Assembly: GCA_963978895.1 (NCBI GenBank) | Contig: OZ022244.1 | Location: 1,357,939 to 1,421,938 of the forward strand | Length of the DNA: 64,000 nucleotides | Source: Erpobdella octoculata | Lineage: Eukaryota > Annelida > Clitellata > Hirudinida > Erpobdellidae | Direction of reading: 5' to 3' | Part shown: positions 48,501 to 60,833 of the stretch, one piece after another | Numbering within the stretch: the first letter of the stretch is position 1 | Layout of the letters: each line of letters opens with the position of its first letter | Made by a program: the position numbers and the translations under genes | The notes under the pieces: model-generated | What the model saw: only the letters and a program-made list of their open reading frames with translations | Told to the model about the DNA's origin: nothing | Databases searched by the model: none

Positions 48501-51470
48501 CCGACCAAGGAGGGCATCGTGGAAAAACCTGAAAAATTACCCGACGGCATTTCCAGACCGCAGCGAAGGGAGTCGCAGGGAGAAGATACGGCAGTGACCA
48601 AGACCCGCCTCGGGGTCGTGACTCTGCACAAGAACAAAAGCTCGGCGAGGTTTGCGATGACTAGGAGCTCGCTGAACGAATTGATGCCGATAGAAAAGCT
48701 GAGGGAGGCGCAGGAGAAGTTGTCCAAAATGAAGATGGCCAAGCTGGCTAAGAAGAAAATCGCAGCGGACGGCGAACACTCGGAAGCGATCAACGAAATC
48801 TCCGGAGGAAGGAATTCTTTCACCGGGGAGGTCGGAACTTCCAGTCGGAAGATGGAAATTCAGCAGAGGATTAATGCGTGGAAAGAGGAACTGCTGAGAG
48901 ATGCAAGTAGAAACACGAAGCGTAAGAAACTGACGATGCCTTTTGAGACGGATGACGCTTCGACCGTAAAGAACGTAACGTCCGCTACAGCTGGGGGGTC
49001 GACGACCGACGCCAAGTTACACCCTTCGGATACCGCGGTGCAAAAATCGGATGCAAAAAACATCGCAGAGGCCCTTCAAAAAGAAAACCACCCCGCACGT
49101 ACGCCGTCGGAGCTCGGTGTCAAACATACGGCGACCGACGTCGGAGGTATGTTAAATAAATTCAGCATCTCCGTGACGGACAAGGACGGAAAGAAAAAGT
49201 ACCTGTGGCCGATAGAAATGGTCAAGAAAACGAAGACGACTCCTTCTTTGGTCTACAGTTGCAATCCGCTTTATTACGATTTTCCACTCCAGCAAAGCAG
49301 CAGCTTGTCTCTGGGTAAAATCAGGAAAAGCGGCAAACGCCCGAGCGATGTAAAAGCCGTCGAAAAAGTCAAAGACGCCGGCGAACTTCCGTCGACTCCA
49401 AAGAAGCCTCCGGTGGTCGGCGACAGTCTGGTCGAAGCTAAAAAAGTGTACACCATGCTCGAGAGTCGGACGTCCGCGACCAGCTATTCGGCCGTGCCTC
49501 CTGCCAGGAAGGAGTCGAGTAATTTTGACGACGACGTGGAAGAGTCCGGAGCCGCCAAATGGGATACCAGCAGCGATAGCGAATCAGAGCGTCCCGACAA
49601 GGCGAGTCTTCCAGCAGTTAAAAAATCCTCTGCAGACGATTCACGAATTTCGACCAAGTCGAAAGTCAAGGATTCTAATTTTCCGTCTCACGGAGGATCG
49701 AGCGCCGAATCGGAGCGATCTTCTAATTATACCAGTAGTTACAGAAGCACGGACAGCAGGAGCAGGTCAAGGTCGTATTCTTCCCGGGCGAGCAGGAGGC
49801 ATCGGCGTAGACGTCGCAGGCGCTCGTACCGTAGTCGCTCCAGGTCTTATTCGACGGATTCTTTCTCTTCGTATTCCAGTCGAGGTAGTTATTCTTCTTC
49901 TCGTTCCCGAAGCAACCGGAGAAGGAAAAGGAGGCGATATTCTCGCTCCTCTGCTTCTCGGAGTTACTCGAGGGGTCGCTACAGTCACCGGAGCTCTTCC
50001 AGGTCACGTTCTCGGTCTCCGTATCGTGCGAAGCGATTCAAGTCAGCCTCGCAGGAAGTGAAACGCGTCATATCTCACAAGATTCTTCCGGCGCAGATAA
50101 AGAAAAACTCTTCTCCCGCTCCGAAGGCTGGTCCCCCGACTTTTCAGGTCCAGAAATCCACAATGCTTTCAAAGCCATCTGCTTCGACGTCGGATGTAAA
50201 ATCGACCGTTGCGCTTGCCTCATCGACGGCCAATGCTTCGACATGCCCAGCGATTAAGCCTGCATCACTTAACATACCTCTTCCAGCAAGGTCTTCGTCT
50301 CCTGACCCTCCGCCCCCATTCATCGGACCGACCCTGCCGTTAGACCACCCCCTGTGTACCATGCGGGACATTCCTCTCCCTCAAAACGATCTTCCGGTCG
50401 AAGAGAAATTTCAGTACATCGGACCGAACGATCCTCTAGTGTTCAAAAACAAATCTCAGTCGACCACGTCCGAAGGGGCTTCAAACGACAACGAGAAAAA
50501 AGAAAAAGATCCGACTGCTTCTTTTGCCATACCTCCCGAGCAGGCCGAAAGGTATCGTGCCCTGAGGCTCCAGGCAGAGAGGCATGCCCGAAAGGTCATG
50601 GGAAGTCTGACAACGGAAGAGGAGATGGAAGAAGAGGAAGAAGCGTGTCAAGCAGCAGCGACTTCCCTTCAATTAACGAATTCACTGACCGATAACGGTG
50701 GCAACCCTCAGCAACAGTTGGTCGAAGAGCTTTACCGCGAGCAAATGGCTTCGCTCATGGCACAGCAGCAGCAACACCAGCAGCAACAACAACAACATCA
50801 GCACATACAACAGCAGCAACAACAACAACTTCAACAGCAACAAATAATTATCGGCAACAGTCAAACACCCGTTGGAAGACTGGTGCACATTATCGCCGGC
50901 CAGCAAAACGTCGCGTCAGCCGCCTCGCCGCAACTGATTCCGGTTTTGCAGGTCGCGCCCAAAGTTGTTTCGGCCCTGCCCCAGGCCGGTGCGCCCGTCA
51001 TCCTGGCACCTTCGAACGCAACCGGTCACCATCTGGCGACGTCCGGGGGTCCGACTCTCATTCAACTTCAGACGGAAGATCAAGCTCATGCCAGAGCCAG
51101 GCTTCAACAGGCCAGGATCGAACTGGCAGAGAGAACCCTCGGAGAGATGCACGCAGCAGGAGCCAGACAAGAGTGGGTCCAGATCGTCCAAGTACCCCAA
51201 CAACAGCAACCGACCGGCCTCATATTCACCCATCCCATCCATCAGCAGGCTCACCATCTCGGCATTCCGTTCATCCAACGACCGAACCTACTCTTCAGGA
51301 CGGCCAGAAAAGCGCCTACCTTGATACAGGTGTCTGGCTCCGGTCAGATCGTTTCGCCGACTTTCATCGGGGCTCAGCAAGTGATAGCTGCCCAGCAGTC
51401 GCCTCAGCAAACCATACCCGTCTTTTTGGGTGCCGGAGGGCAGATGCTGGTGCCGAGATTTTTCAGGTGA
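42373..51470 (+). CDS. SR-rich nuclear protein resembling the GPATCH8 C-terminal region, 6 exons, 1180 aa
   Basis: Exons 42373-42436, 42570-42668, 47052-47095, 47298-47411, 47842-47978, 48386-51470; phases agree and total 3543 nt. The large last exon holds most of the protein. About residue 450 it reads WPIEMV...SLVYSCNPLYYDF, close to the GPATCH8 motif with Y-S-C-N-P-L-Y-F-D-F. An Arg/Ser tract follows (about 590-690). Then comes FIGPTLPL, comparable to the GPATCH8 'FGPKLPP' box. After that are a P-P-E-Q-A-E-R-Y-R-A-L-R-L-Q-A helix and a His/Gln-rich, Ala/Pro-rich tail. RS tracts suggest a nuclear speckle or splicing role. GPATCH8 normally starts with a G-patch and a C2H2 finger. Neither is present in these exons, whose N-terminus is Asp/Ser-rich. 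Missed exons in the 4.4-kb intron 2 or an alternative promoter are possible. Exons 1-4 are small and the least certain. Confidence 0.7.
44068..44280 (+). repeat. tRNA-derived SINE, family A, plus orientation
   Basis: It starts GAGGCGCGGGTGGCAGAGCG (A-box), with B-box GGCAGTTCGAGCCT about 35 bp later. A tRNA-unrelated body includes GGCGCCTATAAATGGCTGCC, and the 3' end is an A-rich tail. Same family as 9549-9722. It lies in GPATCH8-like intron 2. Confidence 0.87.
44520..47051. other. GPATCH8-like intron 2, AT-rich remainder
   Basis: Apart from a (CT)n run at 45463-45516 and TA runs near 45005-45025 nothing specific is seen. Around 46645-46710 the phrase CATTTGATCACAA is loosely repeated. A missing G-patch exon was looked for and not found. 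Confidence 0.4.
45463..45516. repeat. (CT)n microsatellite
   Basis: Nearly pure TC/CT run on the plus strand, a homopurine-homopyrimidine tract. Confidence 0.95.
47622..47815 (+). repeat. tRNA-derived SINE, family B
   Basis: GGTTAGCTGAGTTGGTAGTG (A-box) is followed by ACACGGTTCGACTCCCACTC (B-box). A 3' part with CTCTGTAAGAGGCGCTATAT ends AT-rich. It is unrelated in its 3' half to family A. It sits just upstream of GPATCH8-like exon 5. Confidence 0.8.
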
Positions 51471-52722
51471 TTCGCCGACGATGAGTAACAACAGTGAAGG
51501 GCAACTCATAGCCTTTTTCCATTTTCGTGTTTTTCCAACAGATTTTGTAATTAGGAATAGGAGTGATTTTTGTTATTAGGAATAGGATTGATTGGTTTTT
51601 GTTCTACTCCTCTGGATGCATTGTTTTAATCGCGAACAGATCAATTTGTTTATATTTTTTGTGTATTTTGCGTTTTTAAATACAATTTATTTTCAGATTT
51701 CATCTTGAATTAAAACGAACGGTTTACGCTAAATATTTTACCGACGATCGATTGAAACAAGATAAAATTGAAACAACGAAACGATAGCATGTCAATAGAA
51801 TGTTCCGAACGTGAATACTTGTGGTGGAAGCATGATATCAAATCAAGATAACGATAGAGAGAAAAAAACTGAAAAAATTGTGGATTTCAGTGAACTAAAT
51901 TGCTTGAATAATATGAAACGATATAAGATACAAAATAAAAAGCATCTTTGGCAAACAAACGAACAATTTGTAAAAAATGTAAACAAAAAAGTAAACGACT
52001 AATCCACCTAGGGAAGTATTGACTGGAAGAGAAAGCTTCATGTTGGACATCACGAGGGATCACCAAATGCCAGATTTTCTAAGAACAGATCGGCATATAA
52101 ACTTAACCGAAATGTCAGAGCTATTTCAATAATTCTGTAGACTTGAGTAATTCATTGTGAAGAAGAAGAGGAGTAGTTACAATTAACGTAATACTAAAAA
52201 AAAAACACATACGTTACATTTAAGTATAAAAGACTTAACGGAGCATAAAACACTTTGCATTCGTCCGAAATGACACGGACGTAAATTATTCAAACGAGGA
52301 AGCACTTTGCGAACTTGAATGAATTAAAAACCAACTGACTCGGTTTAGCGGCACATCAACAAAGGTCACGGAAGATGCCGAGAAATAAAAACGTTAATTT
52401 TGTGAGGCTTCGTAGAACATAAAGTACAAAATAAATTTCCATTTAAAAAAAGATCGGAAAGCCCCAACCCGAGATTAAGAAAATTAGGAGATCAAAATAA
52501 GCAAATTACAAATAAAAAAATTACACCATTAATTCATAAGTACAATTAAAGTAGATTAAAAACAAAGCAAAACGATTCATTGAATATCTAAAATTGAAGA
52601 TCTCAATAATAAGGATTTTATGAAAAAAGCACAACGACACCAAGCGAACAAAAACAACAAATTAGGGACGTGCTAGAACATATCTTTTAAAAATTCAATT
52701 ATTAAATCATCTGCGCCAGGAC
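51471..52722. other. Convergent 3' region between the GPATCH8-like and ARHGAP genes
   Basis: The two genes point at each other and their 3' UTRs should both fall in these 1.25 kb. AATACAATTTATTTT-type AT-rich sequence near 51680 may carry a polyadenylation site. Nothing else is supported. Confidence 0.5.
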
Positions 52723-55700
52723 TCATGCCTCCGTCGGCTTGGATTCGCAGAGGCGAAAATCGTTGAGCACTTTTTCGTACTCTCTTTCTATCCTCTCCTT
52801 CGATACGGTTCTCTGCTTCTGCTCCAGCTTTTCCATCTCCATGCGGTGCTTGAACGCCCTCAAGTCGAGGCTGAGTCTTTTCAGATGCTGCAAGGCTTGC
52901 TCCGTGAGATCTCCGCCTCGATTTTTCTCTTTCGATTTCGTTCTCAACTGCACCGAATTGATGCGACCGGCCTGAGAAGTTGCGCTGCCGTCTCCACCCG
53001 GAGAAGATCTGCACGCGTCGAACGAATCGGAAGACTCCTTACGCTGGAAAGAACCAATAACTGCCGTTAAGTCTGCACGGGCGCCGACGATTGGCTGCCT
53101 TTCGACGAATGGAGATTCACCCCTAGAGGAGGCGGGACTGAAACTGGAACAGCTGCTTCTGTTGTCGCTGCCGACGACCAGCCTGTCGTTGGCGCCGCTA
53201 ATGTATTCTCGCTCGTGATCTTGCATTCTATTGGTCGCTTCTGAACGCGGATCTCTAACGAGAGCCTTCGAACCTGCTTCTTTCCCTGGCTGACCTTGAC
53301 CCTCGTCGTGTTCAAAGTGACTCTCAAAGATGACCTCAAACTCGGGCTTCTGCCTACCCGATGCGTTATCTTTGTCGGCGGTCTTGTTATCTGAAATTAA
53401 AGGTTTTTTTTTCATTGATTGTGATTCGTCAATTACGTACGAGCTTATAATTAGAACGTCAATCGGTATTACCTGTTGCCTCTTTGTCGCCGATTTCTGA
53501 TTGGAAAAATTGATCGACCTAAAAAAACAGATGAAAGAAGCTAACAAATTAATTAATTTAATGAGTAAATAAAAATTATATCTGATAAACAAATAATAAA
53601 TCAAATGAATAACCAAATAATTAAATAAATTCCTTTAATAAATCAAATATAAATTTTTCAAAAGAATCTGTGAGTCATTTCTAGAAAAAAACAAGTTTCT
53701 TGCTCTCCATATTACAAATGTAATTCCACATTAGAAACATTACAAATGCAATTTCAAATTTCGATAAAAAGTCTGTATTATAAATGTAATCACACACTAC
53801 AAATGTAATCTCACATTATAAATGTAATCCTAAACTATGAATGTAATACCAAATTATGAATGTAACCCCACATTACAAATGTATTCTCATATTACGAATA
53901 TAATACCACATTACGAATTAAAGGAACACATTATAAAGAAAATCAAATGAAGCTAATTTAAATTCAATGCTAACGATTTGCTAAAGCGGATGAAATAAAA
54001 TCTGGCGTCCTTGTCTAGAAGGTTATCTTTCACATCAACGGCCCGGCCGAATCTTTCAATAAAATAGTCCTATTTTATTACAACCTTAACCCTGACCCTA
54101 TATATCACTTTTCATAGTGTTTATAGCTAATTATAGCCGAGATTGTACTAATCTTTCACACAGCGGGCCGTTGATGTGAAAGATTACTGTCTAGAGTGGG
54201 TAATAATCGTCAAATTTTCCCTTAAACACTCACGTTGTTGATGATGAGCTCAACGACGTGGCACTGATCCGGCATGTCTGCGACCATCCTTGCGGTCTCG
54301 TTCTCCTCCCTCGAGCATATCAAGGTCGGTCCGAACATCAGGGACAGGTTATGAGCGCTCATCTGGAGGGAAGTTAATTACATGGTACCTAAAATACATA
54401 TCTAAAAATGTGTGCGCTAGCGCAGACTAGCTTAGCTTAGAGGGAACACTGCCTAGGACCATCACCTAGTCAGCAATTAGTTTAGAGGAAGAAAAGGTTG
54501 AAAGGTTTTTCAACACCTAGATCCCAGGGTTTAATTAAAATGACATCCCATTTCTGTGCTATAATAATCACATTGATGAACTACCTTGTTGACACTCTGT
54601 GCAATAATAATAATCGCATAGCTGAACTACCTTGTTGACACTCTGTGCAATAATAATCGCATAGCTGAACTACCTTGTTGACACTCTGTGCAATAATAAT
54701 AATCGCATAGCTGAACTACCTTGTTGACACTTTCGTTCCTCGTGATCCTGCGGAGATGCCCTGCCAGGTACTTGAGAGTCTCGAAGTGATGTATCGGAAG
54801 TCCTTTCAAGACTCCGTCGAGACATTTTATTCTCTCCTCAGACGTTGGTCTCCTGATCGCTTCGATGGCCGCCCGGTAGAACTCTGCGGAATCCGTCTCG
54901 TTTTTAAATTATTTTTCAACTATTTAATATCATTTATAATTATTATAATTTATAATCAATTAATATAATTTATAATCAATTAATATAATTTATAATCAAT
55001 TAATATAATTTATAATCAATTAATATAATTTATAATCAATTAATATAATTTATAATCAATTAATATAATTTATAATCAATTAATATAATTTACAATCAAT
55101 TAATATAATTTATAATCAATTAATATAATTTATAATCAATTAATATAATTTATAATCAATTAATATAATTTATAATTATTATATTTTGTAATGTATCAAT
55201 ATTATTTATAATTATTATAATTTATGATATACTAATATATATAATACTTTTAATCATCATAATTTATAATCAATTAATGTTATTTGGAATTATAATTTAT
55301 AATCTATGAATATTATTTTTAATCATATAATTTATAATGAATTATTATTATTTATAATTTACACTTAATTAATATCACTTATAATTATTATAATTTATAA
55401 TTAATTAATATTATTTATAATTATTATAATTTATAATCAATATTAAGTAATTTAATTTAAACTTATTTCTTGATAACGGATTGTTCATTGATTTAAATTG
55501 TCTACGTTGATACTAAACATACAGACTCCGTCTAATTTAGATTCATAAGACTTCAACTCAGAAGCTTGATTGGTACATTACAGAAGAAAGAAGATCTTTA
55601 AGACTTGATAACTGGCAATTTATCTTCAATAGCGAGGAGTAAAAACATGTTAACCAGGCAGGGGATAAAAAGAAGTTGGCAATATTCCTCCAAAAATTAT

Positions 55701-58666
55701 TATTATTATTATAAAAGAAAGGTTTTCAACTATGAGTCCAAATAAAAAAATTGAGAGGACAAAGCCAACACTGTACCCCCTAACCAAATTAGTGCTTCGT
55801 CCCCCCCCCCCCGGTTTCTACACCGACAACAACTAGTTATAAAAACGAGAAGAGAAGAAATCCAAGCAAACCCACCCGTAGTTATGAGGGGTTGAGGAAG
55901 TTTGCGGAAGAAAAGCTTGAGAAGGCTGCTCACGACGTTGACGTCTCTCCACCTCTCGTCTTCCGGGTCGACCGCGACTTTGCTGGACATCTGAATTACA
56001 AAATCCGTCAACCACGATGACCGAGCAGTAAAAGCTGATCTCACAACTTTTTTTTATTTGATAATAATATTTGACTATATAGTTAAAAATTCCACAAAAA
56101 AGATCAAAGTTGAGAGGAGTAGAAATGTCAATAACTCATTGTTAATTATTATTATTATCACAAATATTTACCTACTTTTTTTTATAATGTTCTCAAAATC
56201 ATGGAATTAATTGGAATTTAGAATTTATAGTAGAAATGTCAATAACTACATATTTATATACTTTTTTTATAATGTTCTCAAAAGCATGGAATTAATTGGA
56301 ATTTAGAATTTATAGTAGTAATGTCAGTAACTCATTGTTAATCGGAATGTATACTTACAGTGAGTTCATGGCACAAGGAGTTGACCTGTGTCGTATTACC
56401 GGGTACCCTGTATAGTCCCTGATGATCCAAACCTCTCTCTTCGATTATGTCCGTGCACACTACTACCAGATTAGGGACGTGCTGTTATTATTTTTTAATT
56501 GAATTGAAAAATAAATTCAACATATATATTATTATTATTATTAGATAAATGTGTGCTTTAATCTGTGTGAGTACATACAAATGAAAAAATTTAATAAAAA
56601 AACCCTAATAAAATAAAATTAAATTTTTAATTGAAAACAATAAAACAGAAATTCCAGTTAAAAAAGGATATAAACATCCATCACCACACTTGCCTTGACT
56701 CTCGATGAAGGCTTGCAAAACTGCAGGGGCACGCCAAACGTCCCCGAATGGGTGAAAGTACCCCCGAGAATCATAGACCCGCAACGTTTCAAGCCCTCCG
56801 ATAAAAACTTGCCTTTTTTGGAAGACTTCTGACTGTCCTTGGAAGCTGGAGTTCAAGTGATACAAATATGTTCAATCAATCAACATAACTTAAATAGCGC
56901 TTTTTCGTTAATTCAAGGGAGCTCCTGAAGTAATTAACACATTGGTGGACATCAGTTAAGTTGGCTCCATTTTTTTTAAACAGATGTGGGTTGGGTTGAA
57001 TTTAAATTTAAACTTTTTTAAATAATTTTTTTATTAGGCTGGGATGGATCAGAAATCTAACTTTTCAGGTGGGTTGGGTTTCCAAAAATTAACTCACGCC
57101 AACCTCTGAACTAACATACAAACAGTTTTTTATCCCAACTGCTGAATTTCTTATGGCAGGAAAAGTAATTTGTAATCCTATCTATTTGCTTTTAAAAATT
57201 TAATTTAACGAAAAAATAATAAATAAAGAAAACTAGAAATTTAGATAATACAATAATAAATAAATATAAAATAATAATAATATATAATAAAATATAATAA
57301 TAATAGATAATAAACGAAGATAACCCAGCAGAAATAATAAAAAAAAATTAAAAATTTGCTTATATAATGAAATCAGCATCAGCAGCACAACAATCATAAT
57401 CATCATCACAGCGTAATCATAAAAGTAGCAAAAAAACTATACACTTCAGTCATCTAACAAAAATACGATTCTAGAACAACAGAACACGTCTACAACAACA
57501 TAAACATATAATGAAATCAACATCAACAGCACAACAATCATCATCATCATGCCATTATCAACAGCACAACAATCATCATCATCACACCATCATCAACAGC
57601 AGAACAATCATCACACCATCATCAAAACACTATATACACCTCATTCATCTAACAACACGTCCACAGCAACATAAACACGGACGCCGACCTTTCGAACCCT
57701 TCTTACGGCCGAGAGACGAGCTGCACGGGTGGCTGATCTTCGGGGAGGGGAATGCTTTTCTTGTCAGGTCTTCCGAGAACGAAAGAAGTCTTTGAGATGA
57801 CGGAGTAGGAGTTGGAGGAGGGTTCTGTTATGAATAATAATGAATGTGTACATGCGTGTATGCGTGTGCGTGTTGCCCCGTTTCGCTTTCACCATTCACT
57901 TATCACTCCATGTTTTTCGCTCAAAAAATAACATACAGCAGATAAGGGCAAGCTTCTTTCTTGTATCTTCAGTATCCAATCATCCGCTTCGCCCTTTGAT
58001 CCTGCGATGAAGTTGAACTTTGATCCCGACGACGTAACCACCTCGAACAGATGTTTCTTAGGATGGAAAACTTTGCGCACTAGACACGACTCCAGAGGTA
58101 TGGAATGTTCCTCGGGTTTTGAAGAAAGCTGTGATTCGATCGATAAACAAGCAATTTGGTTAAAACCGCAAAGATATGGTGCCGAACTAAGCAAAATTGT
58201 CACAAGCTTCAATCTAAACTTCACCCACGTGCTATTATTAACCAAAAATATCAACAGGTCACTTTGCAAAACTTTCCTTAACCCCCCCCCCCCTTACCCT
58301 CCAAAGAATATAGGGGCATACCCAAAATAATTGTCATTGTTAGACCACATCTTATGCGGTTTTAGCAATATTTTGTTTGAACAAAATCCCAAAATTTAGC
58401 CATTTGTGAAATAACAATTAAGTCTCATAATTTAGAAAATAATTAGAAAATACAGAAATATAATAAATCTAGAAACATGCAACGTTTTTAAAACTGGGTC
58501 TTATATCAAAATTGGCTCAGGCTGCTAAACTAGGAGATTACCCAAATCTTAACTGAAAAGAAAATACAAAATATAAGTATATTTCACTAACAAATGATGT
58601 TTTTTCCGTAAAGTTTAAAAACGAGCCTTTCAGAATGCAATATCCAGATTTGAATCCAGACCATTT
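52723..58666 (-). CDS. ARHGAP21/23-like PH-RhoGAP protein, C-terminal 593 residues, 10 exons
   Basis: Exons 5' to 3': 58666-58592, 58128-57937, 57824-57707, 56845-56694, 56481-56359, 55990-55876, 54883-54720, 54362-54234, 53518-53473, 53390-52723; phases agree over 1782 nt. The first two exons form a PH domain ([22 protein letters not shown]...DDWILKIQE). After a Pro/Ser linker comes GTFGVPLQF, the usual entry to this family's RhoGAP domain. The RhoGAP domain has the arginine finger in [12 protein letters not shown], then [33 protein letters not shown] and [10 protein letters not shown]. The C-terminus is a Lys/Glu coiled coil. It should speed GTP hydrolysis on Rho-family GTPases, with Cdc42 favoured in the family. 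The N-terminal PDZ domain is not seen and should lie further right, past the LTR element or outside the window. The 56693 intron uses a GC donor (AAG|GCAAGT). The acceptor at 58128 is the least certain. Confidence 0.92.
53720..53940. repeat. Degenerate 20-22 bp repeat in ARHGAP intron
   Basis: About ten diverged copies of ACATTACAAATGTAATCTC. Each copy contains the near-palindrome ATTACAAATGTAAT. Confidence 0.8.
54576..54735. repeat. 46-bp tandem duplication carrying a 5' splice site, four copies
   Basis: CTACCTTGTTGACAC recurs at 54581, 54627, 54670 and 54716. On the minus strand each copy is GTGTCAACAAG|GTAG, the exact end of the third RhoGAP exon with its donor. Spacer differences are AAT triplets. 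The copy at 54716 is the exonic one. Confidence 0.93.
54945..55175. repeat. 20-bp AT-rich minisatellite, about 11 copies
   Basis: The unit TATAATCAATTAATATAATT is almost perfect over eleven copies. It degenerates rightward to about 55450. It lies in the ARHGAP intron next to the third RhoGAP exon. Confidence 0.97.
57360..57650. repeat. CATCATCAACAGCACAACAA-type repeat tract
   Basis: Tandem, variably sized units of CATCATCATC plus AACAGCACAACAATC, in the ARHGAP intron just past exon 57707-57824. Confidence 0.85.
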
Positions 58667-60057
58667 CTTAAAATAATATAAACTTAAAATATAAGACTTA
58701 TAAAAACAAAAGAGAGACAATTACAAACAAAATTCAGATTCTAAAAAATGATTGACATGGCAAATTTAAATTAAAGTTCTGCCATCATTAGCATAAATTA
58801 AAAATCTCAAGACTTTGAAACAACATAATTTTGGTTCTAATTGTTAAAAAATGACTTGTTTGATAAATGGATCTGGAGCAAAAAGAAGTCGTCCTTCCAT
58901 CGTAAAAAATACAAAATGATTCTTTTAGGTTTTGCAGAGATTGTTAGGTGACGACCATTTTCCTAAAATTTTATTTAAAAAAAAGACTCAATCTGACGAG
59001 GTCGTCAACATCGACACACAAACCAACAGAGTAAAACCGACTATTACTATTATTTATGATTAATATAATAAATCAATGAGCGTGGGTAAAATGCCGACCA
59101 CAGGCCGCAAAGACTGGAATGAATCAATTTTTAACTTTAACAACAGTAAATTGAGCACACACACACAATTAGTAGTTTTTCGAAAATGTACTAAAAGTCT
59201 ATAAACTCTAGTTTTTTGGCAACTTTTTACAAGATCTTTGGAGGTGAAATTTCTCCTCCTGCCCTCCCCATATGACTTCTCTGAAATGGGACCCTTAAAA
59301 GCTTACAATACGTTCAATTCTAACAAATCCAAATATTATTTTTTTCTTTCACCTTAATAAACGTGTTATTCTATTCTTAAATCCTAAAAAAGACATCAAT
59401 CTGTATAAATAAAAATAAAAATGTAACTGTTCATTTGTTACACCCAATGATCTTTGAAAGTTTTAGACCAATTGCTTTGAAATTTGGAAACAACACAATC
59501 CTCATTGAAGAGAAATTTTTTATTTATTTACAAGTAAAGATGAAAAATAAATTTAAAAAATGCTTTTATTTGCCGCTTTATCTGAGTCAACGAAGTAAAA
59601 TTTTTGAATCTGAAACAACGTTAATTTTTTTGGACCTCTGGCGACCTATAAATAAACATCCGTACTGTTTAATTATTTTGGACCTCTGGCGACTTGTACA
59701 TAAACAACTTGATTAATTTTAATTGATTTAAGACCTAATTCATATTGGAAACATTCAATTCATGTATTGTCATACAGAATAAAGCTTTCCGCCACCCGCC
59801 ATTTAGCTTTTTGTGGAAAGAAAGTTAAAGACAGATGGGATCTTTGTCCCGGGTGTCAACAACCCTAAGTGCGCCACTGGCTTGCTACTTCCCAACTATG
59901 CTTAGGTGAATTTCACGAAATGGTACCTTTAATCCTATGACCTTAACCTTTGACTTTTATGAGTGACTTATATGTCAACATTGGAGTTGGAGTGTTTGAA
60001 TGCAGAAAACATCCCCGGTCAAAGGCATTCGCAAATATGATTTTGAACGAAAGCCAT
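58667..60057. other. ARHGAP upstream intron with dispersed-repeat fragments
   Basis: No further PH or PDZ exon was found. A segment at about 59400-59760 contains TTTTAGACCAATTGCTTTGA and CCTCATTGAAGAGAAAT. Similar phrases occur at 30340-30390, which suggests an interspersed repeat. Confidence 0.45.
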
Positions 60058-60640
60058 TGTAACGGTTGTTACTAATTTTTACTAATTCGTAAATAATTAT
60101 TTTTATTTTTTTTTATTATTTATTTTTTTATCTGGGGTGTTAAATTAAATATCTATTATTTTATCTTTTATTTCTATGTTATGTGACGATATGACGGATT
60201 TGTTTTTAAAAGATTATGATATTAGCTGTGTGCTTCGTGCTTTGCTTCGTGCTAATAAATTGTAGCTGTGTGCTTCGTGCTTTGCTTCGTGCTAATAAAT
60301 TGTAGCTGTGTGCTTCGTGCTTTGCTTCGTGCTAATAAATTGTAGCTGTGTGCTTCGTGCTTTGCTTCGTGCTAATAAATTGTAGCTGTGTGCTTCGTGC
60401 TTTGCTTCGTGCTAATAAATTGTTGCTGTGTGCTTAGTGCTTTGCTTTGTGCTATTAAATTATTGTTTCGTGCTTCGTGCCTGACTTCGTGCTAAGTTGT
60501 TGATTTGATTTCTCTGTGTGTTGTACCTTGGGAGCTGATAAAGTTTGTGGGTACCTCAGAACTTGTGGTGTCTAAATAAATAAGAACCTGAACGCCGGCT
60601 CCTGTTGAAGATTTTCCTCATCGGACAACCGACGTTACAT
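60058..60640 (+). repeat. 5' LTR with internal 40-bp minisatellite
   Basis: 583 bp, TG...CA. From about 60222 to 60500 it carries five perfect 40-bp repeats (GCTGTGTGCTTCGTGCTTTG + CTTCGTGCTAATAAATTGTA) and two diverged ones. Confidence 0.95.
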
Positions 60641-60644
60641 TTCT

Positions 60645-60662
60645 GGCGCAGTCGACAGGATC
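60645..60662 (+). other. Primer binding site
   Basis: TGGCGCAGTCGACAGGAT lies four bases inside the 5' LTR and starts with TGG. The tRNA is not assigned. Confidence 0.75.
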
Positions 60663-60833
60663 AGCATCAACATCGCTGATCTTCATCACAAGGAACGGGC
60701 CTACTCAACCAAAGTCTCGCCGAAAAAATCAAGGAAATTTTCTGTGTGGATTCTGTTAGTTTCTTTTTTTTTTTATCATTAGGAAGTTATTGTCAGTACT
60801 GTAGGTTAGTGATCAATTAAGGTAGTTAGGATA

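Noticed and set aside
49525..50061. Alternative-frame ORFs of 60-180 codons overlapping the SR-rich exon on both strands
   Set aside because: GC-rich, repetitive RS codons leave other frames open by chance. The main frame alone carries the conserved motifs and splice phases.
54945..55175. Regular 20-bp repeats as a possible CRISPR array
   Set aside because: There are no unique spacers; the units are contiguous AT-rich minisatellite copies in an intron of an animal gene.
58860..58920. A further upstream ARHGAP exon (short open frame after an ATG near 58903)
   Set aside because: No PH or PDZ similarity and no phase-compatible splice pair.
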